From a bacterium (GTDB lineage: Bacteria; Planctomycetota; JAFGQW01), in contig JAUHXU010000002.1 of NCBI GenBank assembly GCA_030426805.1, positions 744,001 to 808,000 on the forward strand: DNA of 64,000 bases. The letters run 5' to 3'. Each line of letters starts with the position of its first letter. The stretch's first letter is position 1. Position numbers and translations under genes: made by a program. This document shows, piece by piece, positions 1-8,620 of this stretch. A model generated the notes under the pieces. The model did no database searches. It was not told the origin of the DNA and saw only the letters and a list, made by a program, of their open reading frames with translations.

Positions 1-285
1 AGCCTCGAACGGGACGACGGCCGGATCTACCCCGCGGTCACGAACGTCGGGGTCTGCCCGACGTTCGGGCCGGGTGCGCCGCTCACGGTCGAGACGCACG
101 TGCTGGACTTCGACGAGGCGATCTACGGCGAGGCCGTCGGCGTCGCGTTCCATGCCCGCCTGCGCGCCGAGAAGAAGTTCGACAGCGTCGAAGCCCTCCG
201 GGAGCAGATCGCGATCGACATCGCCCGCGCCCGGAAGATCTTCACCGACGACCCCACCTTGACCGACCCCGAGCGCCGCCTATAA
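1..285 (+). CDS. ribF: RibF C-terminus (riboflavin kinase/FAD synthetase), 5' truncated
   Basis: The window opens inside this gene, so only the last 94 codons are present. They encode the riboflavin kinase half of the bifunctional enzyme that makes FMN and then FAD in the cytoplasm. Typical kinase-domain blocks are visible: VTNVGVCPTFG, then VETHVLDF, a YGE turn, the FHARLRAEKKF segment and a final helix with QIAIDIARARKIF. The ORF ends in TAA at 283-285, which lies inside the -10 box of the following tRNA promoter. The family match is clear. The N-terminal adenylyltransferase half lies outside the window. Confidence 0.9.
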   Translation, partial: SLERDDGRIYPAVTNVGVCPTFGPGAPLTVETHVLDFDEAIYGEAVGVAFHARLRAEKKFDSVEALREQIAIDIARARKIFTDDPTLTDPERRL

Positions 286-286
286 T
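259..286 (+). promoter_or_regulatory. Sigma-70 type promoter of tRNA-Phe
   Basis: TTGACC (259-264), a 16-bp spacer and a perfect TATAAT (281-286) stand about 30 bp upstream of the tRNA. The boxes overlap the last codons and stop of ribF. This is the best housekeeping promoter match in the window. Confidence 0.7.
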
Positions 287-317
287 TCGCTGCGGTCCGC
301 ACCGCGGGCCGACAACC

Positions 318-393
318 GGGCAGGTAGCTCAGTTGGTAGAGCACACGACTGAAAATCGTGTTGTCGGCAGTTCGAATCTGCCTCTGCCCACCA
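318..393 (+). tRNA. tRNA-Phe (anticodon GAA)
   Basis: A full cloverleaf can be folded. The acceptor stem GGGCAGG (318-324) pairs with 383-389, with one G-T pair. The D-arm contains AGCTCAGTTGGTAGAGC. The anticodon stem CACGA/TCGTG encloses the loop CTGAAAA, giving anticodon GAA. The T-arm contains GTTCGAATC. The discriminator is A, and the CCA end is encoded at 391-393. Confidence 0.97.
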
Positions 394-410
394 TTCGCGA
401 TCGCAACGAA

Positions 411-447
411 CCGGGCCGTGTCACCACGACACGGCCCGGTTCTTTTG
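411..447 (+). terminator. Rho-independent terminator of tRNA-Phe
   Basis: A perfect 12-bp stem (411-422 with 428-439) with a 5-nt loop is followed by TTCTTTTGTT. It lies 18 nt after the tRNA. Because it sits between convergent units, it may also act on the minus-strand gene ending at 501. Confidence 0.85.
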
Positions 448-500
448 TTGCCTGGTCTCTTCGGTTGCCTGGTCTCCTCGGTGCGCCGCCGCTCTCCCGG

Positions 501-1514
501 CTACGGCACGAGCCGCGTGCCGGCGGTGTTCGTGCAACTCGTGCCGACGGGGCTCATCCCGACCGCGGCGTGGTAGATGCACAGGCCGGCGAGCGCCGGG
601 TTCGCCGGCGGGCGGAAGCGTCCGGTGCCGTTGCCGTTGGCGTCGCTGATCCCGGCGTAGCGGCCGAACACCGGCGGACCGACGTTCAGCGACGCCCACA
701 AGATCGCGTCGGCGTCCAGGCAGATGTTGCAGTTGCCCACCGGCGTTGGTGTCTGGCCGAGCGACGCGCCGATCTGGAACGCCGAGCCGGGTTTGAATCC
801 GACGAGGCTGACCAGCGACCCGACGCCGAGTTGCGTCGTCTCGGGGACGAGGCAGATGTGATCCTTGACGAATGCCACCCGTGTCTTCAGGCCGAATGAC
901 GCCGACGTCAGCGTCGCGGTCGGTGCGTCGTAGTTGTCGGCGGTCGGCGCGTTCGCCCATCCGCGCGGGATTCCGGAATCTGCCCAGCAGCTGAAGCCCA
1001 GCGCCGTGTCGTGCCCGCGGAACCGGATCTCGAGCACGATGATGCTCTTGCCGTCCCAACCGAAGTCGCACTCGGTGCCGATGTCGTGCCAGACGTTTGC
1101 GGTCGGCGTCGAGTAGATGAAGCCCGTTCGGCGGTGGATCAGGTTCGTCGGACACGGGCCGAGGTCGTCGGCGAACGTCGGGCTCGGCGCCGTCGTGAAC
1201 GTCGACGTCGTGTTGAGATGCGACATGCGCAGCTGGAAGTCGCGCGAGCACTTGAAGAGCGTCGACTGCGGTCCCTCGCGCGCGAACGCAACGTCGGTGA
1301 TCTTGAGCGGCGCGCCGGTCGACAGATCGCTCTTGGCCGGGTCGAGGAACTGGACGAAGCGCCCGGTCGTCGACGCGAACAGCCACGGCCACCCGTTGCG
1401 GGTGCCCGACGACGGCGTGTCGCTCGGAAAGTGGCCGAACTGGGCCGCGGTCGTGGCGACCGCGAGTGCGATCGCTGCGGCAGCGAACAGAAGTGTCGTA
1501 AGCGGATTCCGCAT
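501..1514 (-). CDS. Secreted protein, six-member paralog family (copy 1)
   Basis: A 337-residue protein of unknown function, probably exported. ATG at 1514 is preceded by a GGGAG Shine-Dalgarno and starts a Sec signal peptide (MRNPLTT, hydrophobic core, TTAAQ). The mature part opens with FGHFPSDTP and shows the family blocks STTGRFVQFL, LKITDVAF, DFQLRMSHLNTTSTFTT, LGPCPTNLI, CDFGWDGKS, LEIRFRG and CLVPETTQ. The C-terminal 100 residues form the beta-rich module seen in ten secreted proteins here. Five close relatives lie at 1749, 3002, 8621, 9690 and 10891. This is one of the more divergent copies (RNGWPWLFAS replaces the usual GGNSWPMNFSS). No catalytic motif was recognised. Conserved cysteines suggest disulphides. 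Confidence 0.85.
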   Translation of the reverse strand: MRNPLTTLLFAAAAIALAVATTAAQFGHFPSDTPSSGTRNGWPWLFASTTGRFVQFLDPAKSDLSTGAPLKITDVAFAREGPQSTLFKCSRDFQLRMSHLNTTSTFTTAPSPTFADDLGPCPTNLIHRRTGFIYSTPTANVWHDIGTECDFGWDGKSIIVLEIRFRGHDTALGFSCWADSGIPRGWANAPTADNYDAPTATLTSASFGLKTRVAFVKDHICLVPETTQLGVGSLVSLVGFKPGSAFQIGASLGQTPTPVGNCNICLDADAILWASLNVGPPVFGRYAGISDANGNGTGRFRPPANPALAGLCIYHAAVGMSPVGTSCTNTAGTRLVP

Positions 1515-1558
1515 AGAACCGTCTCCCGTTGTCTCGCGAGCGTCCCAACCCGGCGTCG

Positions 1559-1588
1559 ATCGTAGGCCGGTGTCGGGCTCGGAGTCAA
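1559..1588 (-). promoter_or_regulatory. Putative promoter of paralog copy 1
   Basis: Read on the minus strand: TTGACT (1588-1583), an 18-bp spacer, TACGAT (1564-1559), about 45 bp upstream of the ATG. The same N18 architecture occurs before copies 2, 3 and 5. Confidence 0.5.
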
Positions 1589-1689
1589 TCGCGCAACGGG
1601 TCTCGCGGCGACATGTCGGCGCCGGCCGCATCGCTGCTACTGTTTTTCTGTGCGGGTTTCCTCGTACGGGGGCTCCTCGTACATGAAGA

Positions 1690-1721
1690 CGCCCGCGTTC
1701 GCGCGGGCGCGAACGCGGGCG
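1690..1721 (-). terminator. Perfect 14-bp stem-loop after paralog copy 2
   Basis: 1690-1703 pairs perfectly with 1708-1721 around a 4-nt loop, 27 nt beyond the stop at 1749. It lacks a long U tract but is flanked by T-rich stretches on the minus strand. A related imperfect hairpin lies at the same place after copy 3 (2943-2974), so gene and hairpin seem to have been duplicated together. Confidence 0.6.
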
Positions 1722-1748
1722 ACGAAAACCGTAGTCGTTGCGCGAGAC

Positions 1749-2738
1749 CTACGGAACGAGCATCGTCCCGGCGGTGTTCGTGCAGTTGATGCCGGCAGTG
1801 CTCACGCCGACGGCGGCGTGGTAGACGCACGTGCCGACGAGTGCGGTGATCGCGGGCGGCGCGAACTTGCCGGCGCCGTTGCCGCTACCGTCCGCAATGC
1901 CGTTGTAGCCGCCGAAGAACGGCAGCGGCTGCAGCGACGCGAGGAAGATGTTGTCGACGGTCAGGCAGATGTTGCAATTGCCGACCGAGAACGGCGACTG
2001 GCCCAGCGACGCGGCGATCTTGAACGACTCGCCCGGGTTGAAACCGACGAGCGACACGGCCGAGCTGTTGCCGATCTGCGTCGTCTCGGGCACGAGGCAG
2101 ATGTGGTCCTTGACGTATCCCAGACGCGTCTTGAGTCCAGCGCTGCCGGACGTCAGCGTCGCGGTCGTCGCGACGTAGTTGTCCGCCGTCGTCGCGTTCG
2201 ACCACGCGCGCGGGATCGACGTGTCGGAGTGACACGACACGCCCTGGGCGGTGTTCTGGCCGCGATAACGGATCTCGAGCAGGATGATGCTCTGGCCGTC
2301 CCAGCCGAAGTCACAGTCGGTGCCGAAATCGTTCCACGCACTCGCCGTCCCGCCCCAGTTGAACCCGGCGGTGCGGTTGATCAAGTTCGTCGGGCACGGA
2401 CCGAGGTCGTTGGCGTAGACGTTGTCCGGCACCGTCGTGAACGTCGACGTCGTGTTCAGGTGCGACATGCGCATCTGGAAGTCGCTCGAGCACACGAACG
2501 GAGTCGTGCCGGTCGGCGCGAACGCGACCTCGGTGATCTTCAGCGGCGTGCCGGTCGGCAGGTCGCTGTTCGTCGCATCGAGGAACTGAACGAAACGACC
2601 CGTCGTCGAGCCGAAGTTCATCGGCCAGCTGTTTCCGCCGCCGGTGGTCGGCGTGTTGCTCGGAAAGTGACCGAATTGCGCGACCGCCGGGAGGCCGACC
2701 AGGCCTGTGACCGCAGCCGCCATGAGAAGCTTCTTCAA
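1749..2738 (-). CDS. Secreted protein, six-member paralog family (copy 2)
   Basis: A 329-residue exported protein of unknown function. I chose TTG at 2738 as start: GGGAG lies 7 nt upstream and translation begins directly with a signal peptide (KKLLMAAAVTGLVGLPAVAQ). An in-frame ATG at 2759 would prepend seven residues before the lysines and overlaps the SD. The mature part shows FGHFPSNTPTTGGGNSW, STTGRFVQFL, LKITEVAF, MRMSHLNTTSTFTT, LGPCPTNLI, CDFGWDGQS, LEIRYRG and CLVPETTQ, then the C-terminal beta module. It is very close to copy 3, including the upstream region and the 3' hairpin, so the pair looks like a recent tandem duplication. Confidence 0.85.
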   Translation of the reverse strand: MKKLLMAAAVTGLVGLPAVAQFGHFPSNTPTTGGGNSWPMNFGSTTGRFVQFLDATNSDLPTGTPLKITEVAFAPTGTTPFVCSSDFQMRMSHLNTTSTFTTVPDNVYANDLGPCPTNLINRTAGFNWGGTASAWNDFGTDCDFGWDGQSIILLEIRYRGQNTAQGVSCHSDTSIPRAWSNATTADNYVATTATLTSGSAGLKTRLGYVKDHICLVPETTQIGNSSAVSLVGFNPGESFKIAASLGQSPFSVGNCNICLTVDNIFLASLQPLPFFGGYNGIADGSGNGAGKFAPPAITALVGTCVYHAAVGVSTAGINCTNTAGTMLVP

Positions 2739-2865
2739 CGCACTACTCCCATCCAACATCGGCGATGGAGCGCTGCGTGGCAATGTCCCAATCGGATCGG
2801 TTCCGACTCACCGCCCCCCCCTGGAGCAGTGGAGTGCGTCTCTCTGATCGCCTCACTGGGGAGCG

Positions 2866-2895
2866 ATCGTAAGGCCTCGGGGGCGAGAGTGTCAA
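2866..2895 (-). promoter_or_regulatory. Putative promoter of paralog copy 2
   Basis: Minus strand: TTGACA (2895-2890), an 18-bp spacer, TACGAT (2871-2866). The -35 box is perfect. The leader to the TTG start is about 120 nt. Confidence 0.55.
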
Positions 2896-2942
2896 TTCGA
2901 GTCCGCGTTTCCGCGGGTAGCGCACGGGAGCGTACATGAGAA

Positions 2943-2974
2943 CGCCCCCGTTCGCGCGAGCGCAAACGAGGGCG
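2943..2974 (-). terminator. Imperfect stem-loop after paralog copy 3
   Basis: An inverted repeat of the type CGCCCCCGTT...AACGAGGGCG with two mismatches lies 27 nt beyond the stop at 3002. It is homologous in sequence and position to the perfect hairpin at 1690-1721. Confidence 0.5.
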
Positions 2975-3001
2975 AAAGGAATCGTGGTCGCTGCGCGAGA
3001 C

Positions 3002-3985
3002 CTACGGAACGAGGAGCGTTCCGGCGGTGTTCGTGCAGGTGATGCCCGCGCGGCTCACACCGACGGCGGCGTGGTAGACGCAGAGGCCCGCGATGGCCGG
3101 GATGGCCGGCGGGACGAACTTGCCCGAGCCGTTGCCGTTGGCATCAGCGATGCCGGCGTAGCCGCCGAAGAACGGCAGCGCGGAAAGCGACGCGTAGAAG
3201 ACGCCGTCGACGGTCAGGCAGATGTTGCAGTTGCCGAGCGAGAACGGCGACTGGCCGAGCGATGCGGCGATCTGATACGACTCACCGACGTTGAAGCCGA
3301 CGAGCGAGACCGCCGAACCCACACCGAGTTGCGTCGTCTCTGCGGCGAGGCAGATGTGATCCTTGACGTAGGTCAGGCGGGTCTTCAGGCCAGCCGAGGC
3401 ACTCGGCGAGCCGGTCGCGGCGACGTAGTTGTCGGCCGACGTCGAGTTCGACCAGACGCGCGGGATCGCGTCGGACTTGCAGGGGCTACCGCCGGCGATG
3501 TTCTGGCCGCGGTAACGGATCTCGAGCAGGATCGTGCTCTTGCCGTCCCAGCCGAAATCGCAGTCGGTGCCGAAGTCGTTCCACGCGCTGGCGGTTCCGC
3601 CCCACGTGAAGCCGCCCGTGCGGTTGATCAAGTTCGTCGGGCACGGGCCGAGGTCGGCCGCGTACGTGTTGTTCGGCGTCGTCGCGAACGTCGACGTCGA
3701 GTTCAGATGCGACATGCGCAGCTGGAAGTCGCTCGTGCAGACGAATTGCGTCGTGCTGCTCGGCGAGAGTGCGACGTCGGTGATCTTCAGCGGCGTGCCG
3801 GTCGGCAGGTCGCTGTTCGCCGGGATCAGGAACTGGACGAAACGACCCGTCGTCGACGAGAAGTTCATCGGCCAACTGTTGTTGCCACCGGTCGTCGGCG
3901 TGTTGCTCGGAAAGTGTCCGAACTGCGCGACCGCCGGCAGACCGACGAGGCCGGTGACCGCAGCCGCCAAGAGAAGCTTCTTCAA
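3002..3985 (-). CDS. Secreted protein, six-member paralog family (copy 3)
   Basis: A 327-residue exported protein, closest to copy 2. The start is the same TTG codon (3985) with GGGAG 7 nt upstream, leading into the signal peptide KKLLLAAAVTGLVGLPAVAQ. Family blocks in order are FGHFPSNTPTTGGNNSW, STTGRFVQFL, LKITDVAL, LRMSHLNSTSTF, LGPCPTNLI, CDFGWDGKS, LEIRYRG and a CLAAETTQ variant, then the C-terminal beta module ending in NTAGTLLVP. The open frame continues upstream to 4639, but that part is antisense to the glycosyltransferase gene and carries no signal, so it is excluded. Function unknown; a surface or extracellular location is inferred from the signal peptide. Confidence 0.85.
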   Translation of the reverse strand: MKKLLLAAAVTGLVGLPAVAQFGHFPSNTPTTGGNNSWPMNFSSTTGRFVQFLIPANSDLPTGTPLKITDVALSPSSTTQFVCTSDFQLRMSHLNSTSTFATTPNNTYAADLGPCPTNLINRTGGFTWGGTASAWNDFGTDCDFGWDGKSTILLEIRYRGQNIAGGSPCKSDAIPRVWSNSTSADNYVAATGSPSASAGLKTRLTYVKDHICLAAETTQLGVGSAVSLVGFNVGESYQIAASLGQSPFSLGNCNICLTVDGVFYASLSALPFFGGYAGIADANGNGSGKFVPPAIPAIAGLCVYHAAVGVSRAGITCTNTAGTLLVP

Positions 3986-4150
3986 GGCACTACTCCCATC
4001 CAACATCGGCAACCGAGTGTGCGCGGTGATTGTCCCGATCAGACCCCGTGACGGCGCCGTGCGTTTGCCGGCTACCGGAATTGCCTGACCCCACTGCCCC
4101 CAAGAGCAGTGACTCGCGTGTCCCTCGAAATGCCACACTTTGTAATCCCG

Positions 4151-4180
4151 ATGGTATGGCGTTGGCGGCGGGATTGTCAA
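4151..4180 (-). promoter_or_regulatory. Putative promoter of paralog copy 3
   Basis: Minus strand: TTGACA (4180-4175), an 18-bp spacer, TACCAT (4156-4151). The boxes and spacing are identical to those before copy 5 (10798-10769). The -35 box lies in a small palindrome, GGATTGTCAATCC. Confidence 0.55.
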
Positions 4181-4208
4181 TCCGCGTCGCTCCGTTTCTT
4201 TTCTCATC

Positions 4209-6119
4209 TCACTTCGAGATCGGCGCTGCCTGCTCAGCGTCGATGTTGCGGAGTGTTCGGATCCGAAACGCATCAAAGTCCTCGTCGCGGACGACGCCGG
4301 CCCGCTTCGCCGTCGCGAACGCGGCGCGGGCGTCGGCGAGATCGCGACCGGCGCGGCACAACTCCGCCGCGAGCAGGTGTGCGAGGTGGCCGGCGTTCGG
4401 CGAATCGGCGAACGATCTTCGGAGCCAGGCGATGCCCTGGTCGTGCCATGCGCGGCGCGTGAGCTGCGTCCCGTCGAAGTCACGCGCCGGCGGTTCGCCG
4501 TCCTCGAGAATCCGGAACCGGAACACGTAGATCGAGTTACCGACGCGCGCGACCTCGTCGACGTCGTGCAGCCAATGGAACCGAAACCCCGGTACCGGAT
4601 AGATGCGGTCGCGCACGAGCGGATGGGCGCCGACGGCATGCCACCCCGGCTCCGGGAAGAAGCACTCGCGCGGGTGGATCACACGCGCCGGGATGTCGTA
4701 GATCGCCGGCGGTGTCGGCGAGAGGACCGACAGGGCGAGCGAGTCGATCCCTTGCTCGCGGACGAAGTCGCCGAGCGTGCGGAGGTCTTGTCCCCACTCG
4801 ACGTTGGAGTCGTCGAGCACGTCGGCCGCGTCGCATCCGGCGAGCGCGACCGATTCGTTGACGAACGGAATGTAGTCGGGAAACGCGATCGCAGTGCCGC
4901 CGACGTGCCACGCGAGCAACAGCGCGGCGGCGACGCGTGGTGCCCCACCGCGTCCCCACGCCGCGGCGAGCGTGACGCCACCGAGAACGAACAGCGCGGG
5001 ATAGACGCCCATCGCGTGCCGCACGCCGATGTTGTGCGTGTTGAACGACGCGGCGACGAGCAGCACCGCAGCCGGAAGCGTCGCGAACGCCAACGCGAGC
5101 GGATGCGGGCCGTTCGCACGACGTCGCCACGCGAACCACATGCCGGCCAGTGCGCACAGCAGCACCGGAAGGGCGGTCTTCACCGCGAGTGCGACCGGGT
5201 AGTAGCTGCGAAAACCGTCTCGAGAGTAGTGGCCGAGCAGGTAGTAGCGATGGTTCGGGTCGTGATTGGCGAATACCGAACCCGCCCCGCCGAGGAACGC
5301 GGACGCGTCCCCGGCGAACGAGAGCACCGGAACGACCAGCGCCGGCACGAGGAACACGGCGCCGTCCAACGCTGCAGCGGCGATCCGCGCGCCGGCCGTG
5401 GGGCGATCGTGCCACGGGCCCCTACGGGCGACGAGTGCACCCACCGCCAGCATCGCGACGGTCGGCAGCAGCAGCAGGCTCGAGTACTTGCTCGCGATCG
5501 CGAGACCGGCGAGTGCACCCGCGGCGAGGAGCGTTCGTCGACGGCCCGTCCGGGTGAACACCGCGAGTAGCCACAAGCACCCGACGCCGAACGCGGTCGC
5601 ACCGACGTCGGTCGTCACGAGGCGGGCGTGCGCGATCACGGTCGGGCTGCATGCGAAGAGCACGGCCGCGGCCGTGCCGGCCGCAGCGCCGAACAGTTCG
5701 CGTGCCAGTCGATAGACGAACCAGCCGAGCAGGGCGCCGAGCGCGATCATCGGCAGGCGTCCGAGGAGGAGCAGTTCGTCGAGACGGGCGCGGTTCCGCT
5801 CGAACAGGAACACGCCGCCGAACGTCCACTGGGCATCGGGCGATGTCTTCGCCTCCGCCCACGAGGGGTGGTCGAGCGGGACGTCGGCACCGGCGAGGAC
5901 GACGGGAATCGCGGCGAGCATCTTCAGCAGCGGGGGGTGCTCGGCGTTGAGCCGGAAGTCGCCGGTGAGCAGGTAGCTCGCACCGGCGGGCAGGTGCGCC
6001 ACTTCGTCCCCGGTGAGCGACTTTCGCGCGATGCTCCCGACACCGAGCGCGACGAACGTGCACAGGGCTGCGGCGACGATCAGTCGCTGGGTTCGAGTCG
6101 GTCGGGTCGCGTCGCTCAT
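4209..6119 (-). CDS. GT-C (PMT/ArnT-like, GT39-type) membrane glycosyltransferase
   Basis: A 636-residue polytopic membrane protein starting at ATG 6119 (MSDATRP). After the first membrane segment it carries the loop TGDEVAHLPAG followed by NAEHPPLLK. This acidic-residue loop and EHPP motif are typical of the PMT_2/ArnT group, which moves sugars from polyprenyl-phosphate donors at the outer face of the membrane. About ten further hydrophobic segments follow. A soluble C-terminal part of about 180 residues begins near DVLDDSNVEWGQDLRTLGDF and ends in a helical, TPR-like stretch. It is divergent from the TMTC-like gene at 6214, with 94 bp between starts. Acceptor and sugar cannot be deduced. 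Confidence 0.8.
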   Translation of the reverse strand: MSDATRPTRTQRLIVAAALCTFVALGVGSIARKSLTGDEVAHLPAGASYLLTGDFRLNAEHPPLLKMLAAIPVVLAGADVPLDHPSWAEAKTSPDAQWTFGGVFLFERNRARLDELLLLGRLPMIALGALLGWFVYRLARELFGAAAGTAAAVLFACSPTVIAHARLVTTDVGATAFGVGCLWLLAVFTRTGRRRTLLAAGALAGLAIASKYSSLLLLPTVAMLAVGALVARRGPWHDRPTAGARIAAAALDGAVFLVPALVVPVLSFAGDASAFLGGAGSVFANHDPNHRYYLLGHYSRDGFRSYYPVALAVKTALPVLLCALAGMWFAWRRRANGPHPLALAFATLPAAVLLVAASFNTHNIGVRHAMGVYPALFVLGGVTLAAAWGRGGAPRVAAALLLAWHVGGTAIAFPDYIPFVNESVALAGCDAADVLDDSNVEWGQDLRTLGDFVREQGIDSLALSVLSPTPPAIYDIPARVIHPRECFFPEPGWHAVGAHPLVRDRIYPVPGFRFHWLHDVDEVARVGNSIYVFRFRILEDGEPPARDFDGTQLTRRAWHDQGIAWLRRSFADSPNAGHLAHLLAAELCRAGRDLADARAAFATAKRAGVVRDEDFDAFRIRTLRNIDAEQAAPISK

Positions 6120-6171
6120 GCCATCCGGTCGTGTGCGGCGGTGTTCGGCGATCCGGCCGCGATGGGTCCAT

Positions 6172-6179
6172 GCTATTCT
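6172..6179 (+). promoter_or_regulatory. Possible extended -10 box before the TMTC-like gene
   Basis: TGC followed by TATTCT (6174-6179) has the TGn extended -10 form and lies 35 bp upstream of the GTG start. No good -35 box precedes it. Confidence 0.3.
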
Positions 6180-6213
6180 CTTCGCGTTCGTTCGCCAATG
6201 GGAGGGACCGCGC

Positions 6214-8613
6214 GTGTCCGACCGCCTGTCGCGCTTCGCACTGCCGGCCGTCCTGGTCGTCACCGCGTTGCTCTATCTGCCGGCGCTCGGCAACGGCTAC
6301 GCGATGGACGACGGCCCGGCCGCGATGGGCATCCCGAAACCCGACGGGATGGTCCACCGCCTGCGCCCGATCGGCGACTACTTCGCGTCGCACTACTGGC
6401 GGGGGCACGCGCCCGAGGACCCGCTCTACCGACCGATCACCGTGTGGAGCTTCGCGCTCGTCCATGCGGCGTCGGCGCCGCCGGAGCCGCACCTGCTCGG
6501 CCGCGAGCATCGCGCGACCGCGCGCGCGCAGCACGCCGTGAACTGGCTGCTCCACCTCGTCGCGACCGCGCTCGTCTGGGTCCTCGTGCGGCGCCTGGGG
6601 GCCGGGATCCCGGCCGCCGTCGCGGCCGCGCTCGTCTTCGGCGTGCACGCGGTTCACGTCGAGGTCGTCGCGACGATCGTCGGGCGCTCCGAGCTGCTCG
6701 CGTTCGTCTGCGGGGCGCTCGCCGTGCTGGCGCTCGCCGGCGCCGAGCGTACGCGCTGGCCGTGGGCGCGTCGAAGCGTTGCGGCGGTCCTGCTCTTCGT
6801 CGCGCTCGGCTCGAAGGAGAGCGCGGTCGCGTGGATCGGGTTTTGGATCGTGCTCGAATCGTGGGGGCAGGCAGGTGTGCCCGGGCGCGATGTCGTGCGC
6901 CGGCTCGTGCGCGGCGCACCGTTCGTCGTACTGCCCACGGTGGTGTTCGCGTGGGCGTGGTGGTCGGTGATTCGCGACTTCGGGCCGCTCCGCCCACCCC
7001 CGTTCGTCGTCAATCCGCTCGCGCACGTCGGCGTCGTCGAGCAGGTCGCGACCGCGTGCTGGATCTGGGTCGCTGACGGTCTGCGACTCGTGCTCGCGCC
7101 GTTCGGGCTCGCCGCGGACTACGGGCCGGCGACGACACCGAAGGTCGCGAGCATCGCGGACCCGCGCGGGTGGGGGGCCGCGCTCGTGCTCGCTGCACTC
7201 GTCGCCCTCGCGTTCCGAATCCGGGGGCGGGCGCCCCTCGTCTCGCTCGGGATCGCCGCGTTCGTCGGGTTCAGCGCGATCACCGCGAACGTCGTCAAGA
7301 CGATCGGCACCGTGTTCGGTGAGCGGCTCTACTACACGCCGAGCTTGGGGTTGTGCCTCGTCGTCGCGTGGGCGTTCGATCGCTGGCGCTCGCGCGGGGC
7401 GGCCGCGGTGGGGCTCGCATGGTGTCTCGCGTCGGCGATCGTCGTCGTCGCGCGGACGCCGGTGTGGCGCGATGATCCGACGCTGTATGCGCACGCGGTC
7501 GAGAACCGGCCGCGGTCGGCGCGGATGCAGTTCTCGTTCGCGACGGTCGAGTTGGCGGCGGGTCGCGGCGCGCGCGCGATGGCGGCGCTCTCACGCGCGG
7601 TCGAGTCATGCCCCGAGTATCCGCTGGCGTGGGGTGTGCTGGCCGAGCAGCGGCTCGCGGCAGACGACGTCGACGGCGCAGCGGACGCCGTCCGCCACGG
7701 GCTCGCGTGCCGCTTCACCCACGACACCGCGCCCGAAGACGCCGCGCGGTTGCACCGCGTGCGCGGTGCGTTGGCGGAGCGCGCGGGGGATCGAGCCGCG
7801 GCGTTCGACGCCTACGCGCGAGCGTTGCGGGAGACGCCGACCGACCCGCGCCTCTTCGCGAAGCTCCGCGGAGTCGAGCACGATCGCGACCGGCTCGTGC
7901 GATGGCTCGAGGACGCGGCACGCGAGTCGTCGGCACCGGCGTTCGACTACCATCGCGGGCTGCTGTTGCGCGAACGCGGCGACCCCACGGCGGCCGAGCA
8001 GGCGTTTCGCGCGGCGTTGGCGCGGGATCCTGCGCACGCGCCGAGCCGAATCGAACTGCTGGCCGGGCTCATCGAGCGCGGGGATCCGAGTGCGGATGCC
8101 GAGATTGCCACGGGGCGTCGACTCCGTCCGGAATCGGCGGCGTGGGATTACTACCTCGGCCATCGGCTGTTGCGCGCGGGGCGGGCGGAAGCGGCGCTCG
8201 ACGCGTTTCTCGACGCGCTGGAGCGAGCCGGCGACTATCGACCCGCGTGGGATGCGTTCCTGACGATCGAGCGTCGCGCGGACCGCCTGGGCGATGCGCT
8301 GCAGCGTCTCGACGCGCGCGCACGGCGGCGACCGCTCTACCCGTGGTGGCCGTACTACCGTGGGGTCGTGTTCGGGACCAGCGGCCGGGTCGACGAGGCG
8401 ATCGACGCGCTCGTCGCCGCGCTGGCGCTCGATCCGCGCTTCGACGCGGCGTGGCGAGCCGTGTGGCAACTCGCGAGCGAGAACGGGCGGCTTGCACGGG
8501 TCCGGGACCGGCTCGCGATCGGGCCGCACGACGCGTTCGTCGGGTCGGCCCGATGGGAGGGCTATCGAAAGAGCGTGCGCGACGCGCTCGAAGCGAGCGC
8601 GTCGCGCCGGTAG
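6214..8613 (+). CDS. TMTC-like membrane protein with C-terminal TPR domain
   Basis: The 799-residue protein starts at GTG 6214, placed by the strong SD GGGAGGG at 6200-6206. The N-terminal half is a GT-C membrane domain with many hydrophobic segments. Its first lumenal loop contains NGYAMDDGPA, an acidic DD pair as in TMTC/PMT O-mannosyltransferases, and later LYRPITVWSFAL and NWLLHLVATALVWVL. From about residue 420 the chain becomes soluble helical repeats (A-G-R-A pattern, TPR-like) to the end. This arrangement matches eukaryotic and bacterial TMTC proteins, so a role in sugar transfer to exported proteins is plausible but inferred. It ends 7 nt before the convergent gene ending at 8621. 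Confidence 0.75.
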   Translation: MSDRLSRFALPAVLVVTALLYLPALGNGYAMDDGPAAMGIPKPDGMVHRLRPIGDYFASHYWRGHAPEDPLYRPITVWSFALVHAASAPPEPHLLGREHRATARAQHAVNWLLHLVATALVWVLVRRLGAGIPAAVAAALVFGVHAVHVEVVATIVGRSELLAFVCGALAVLALAGAERTRWPWARRSVAAVLLFVALGSKESAVAWIGFWIVLESWGQAGVPGRDVVRRLVRGAPFVVLPTVVFAWAWWSVIRDFGPLRPPPFVVNPLAHVGVVEQVATACWIWVADGLRLVLAPFGLAADYGPATTPKVASIADPRGWGAALVLAALVALAFRIRGRAPLVSLGIAAFVGFSAITANVVKTIGTVFGERLYYTPSLGLCLVVAWAFDRWRSRGAAAVGLAWCLASAIVVVARTPVWRDDPTLYAHAVENRPRSARMQFSFATVELAAGRGARAMAALSRAVESCPEYPLAWGVLAEQRLAADDVDGAADAVRHGLACRFTHDTAPEDAARLHRVRGALAERAGDRAAAFDAYARALRETPTDPRLFAKLRGVEHDRDRLVRWLEDAARESSAPAFDYHRGLLLRERGDPTAAEQAFRAALARDPAHAPSRIELLAGLIERGDPSADAEIATGRRLRPESAAWDYYLGHRLLRAGRAEAALDAFLDALERAGDYRPAWDAFLTIERRADRLGDALQRLDARARRRPLYPWWPYYRGVVFGTSGRVDEAIDALVAALALDPRFDAAWRAVWQLASENGRLARVRDRLAIGPHDAFVGSARWEGYRKSVRDALEASASRR

Positions 8614-8620
8614 CGGTCTG

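Noticed and set aside
3986..4639. Extended N-terminus of paralog copy 3
   Set aside because: It is antisense to the glycosyltransferase gene. The signal peptide and SD place the start at 3985.
6013..6213. Longer N-terminus of the TMTC-like protein
   Set aside because: It would overlap the start of the divergent glycosyltransferase and adds a non-hydrophobic, Arg-rich stretch. A strong SD marks GTG 6214.
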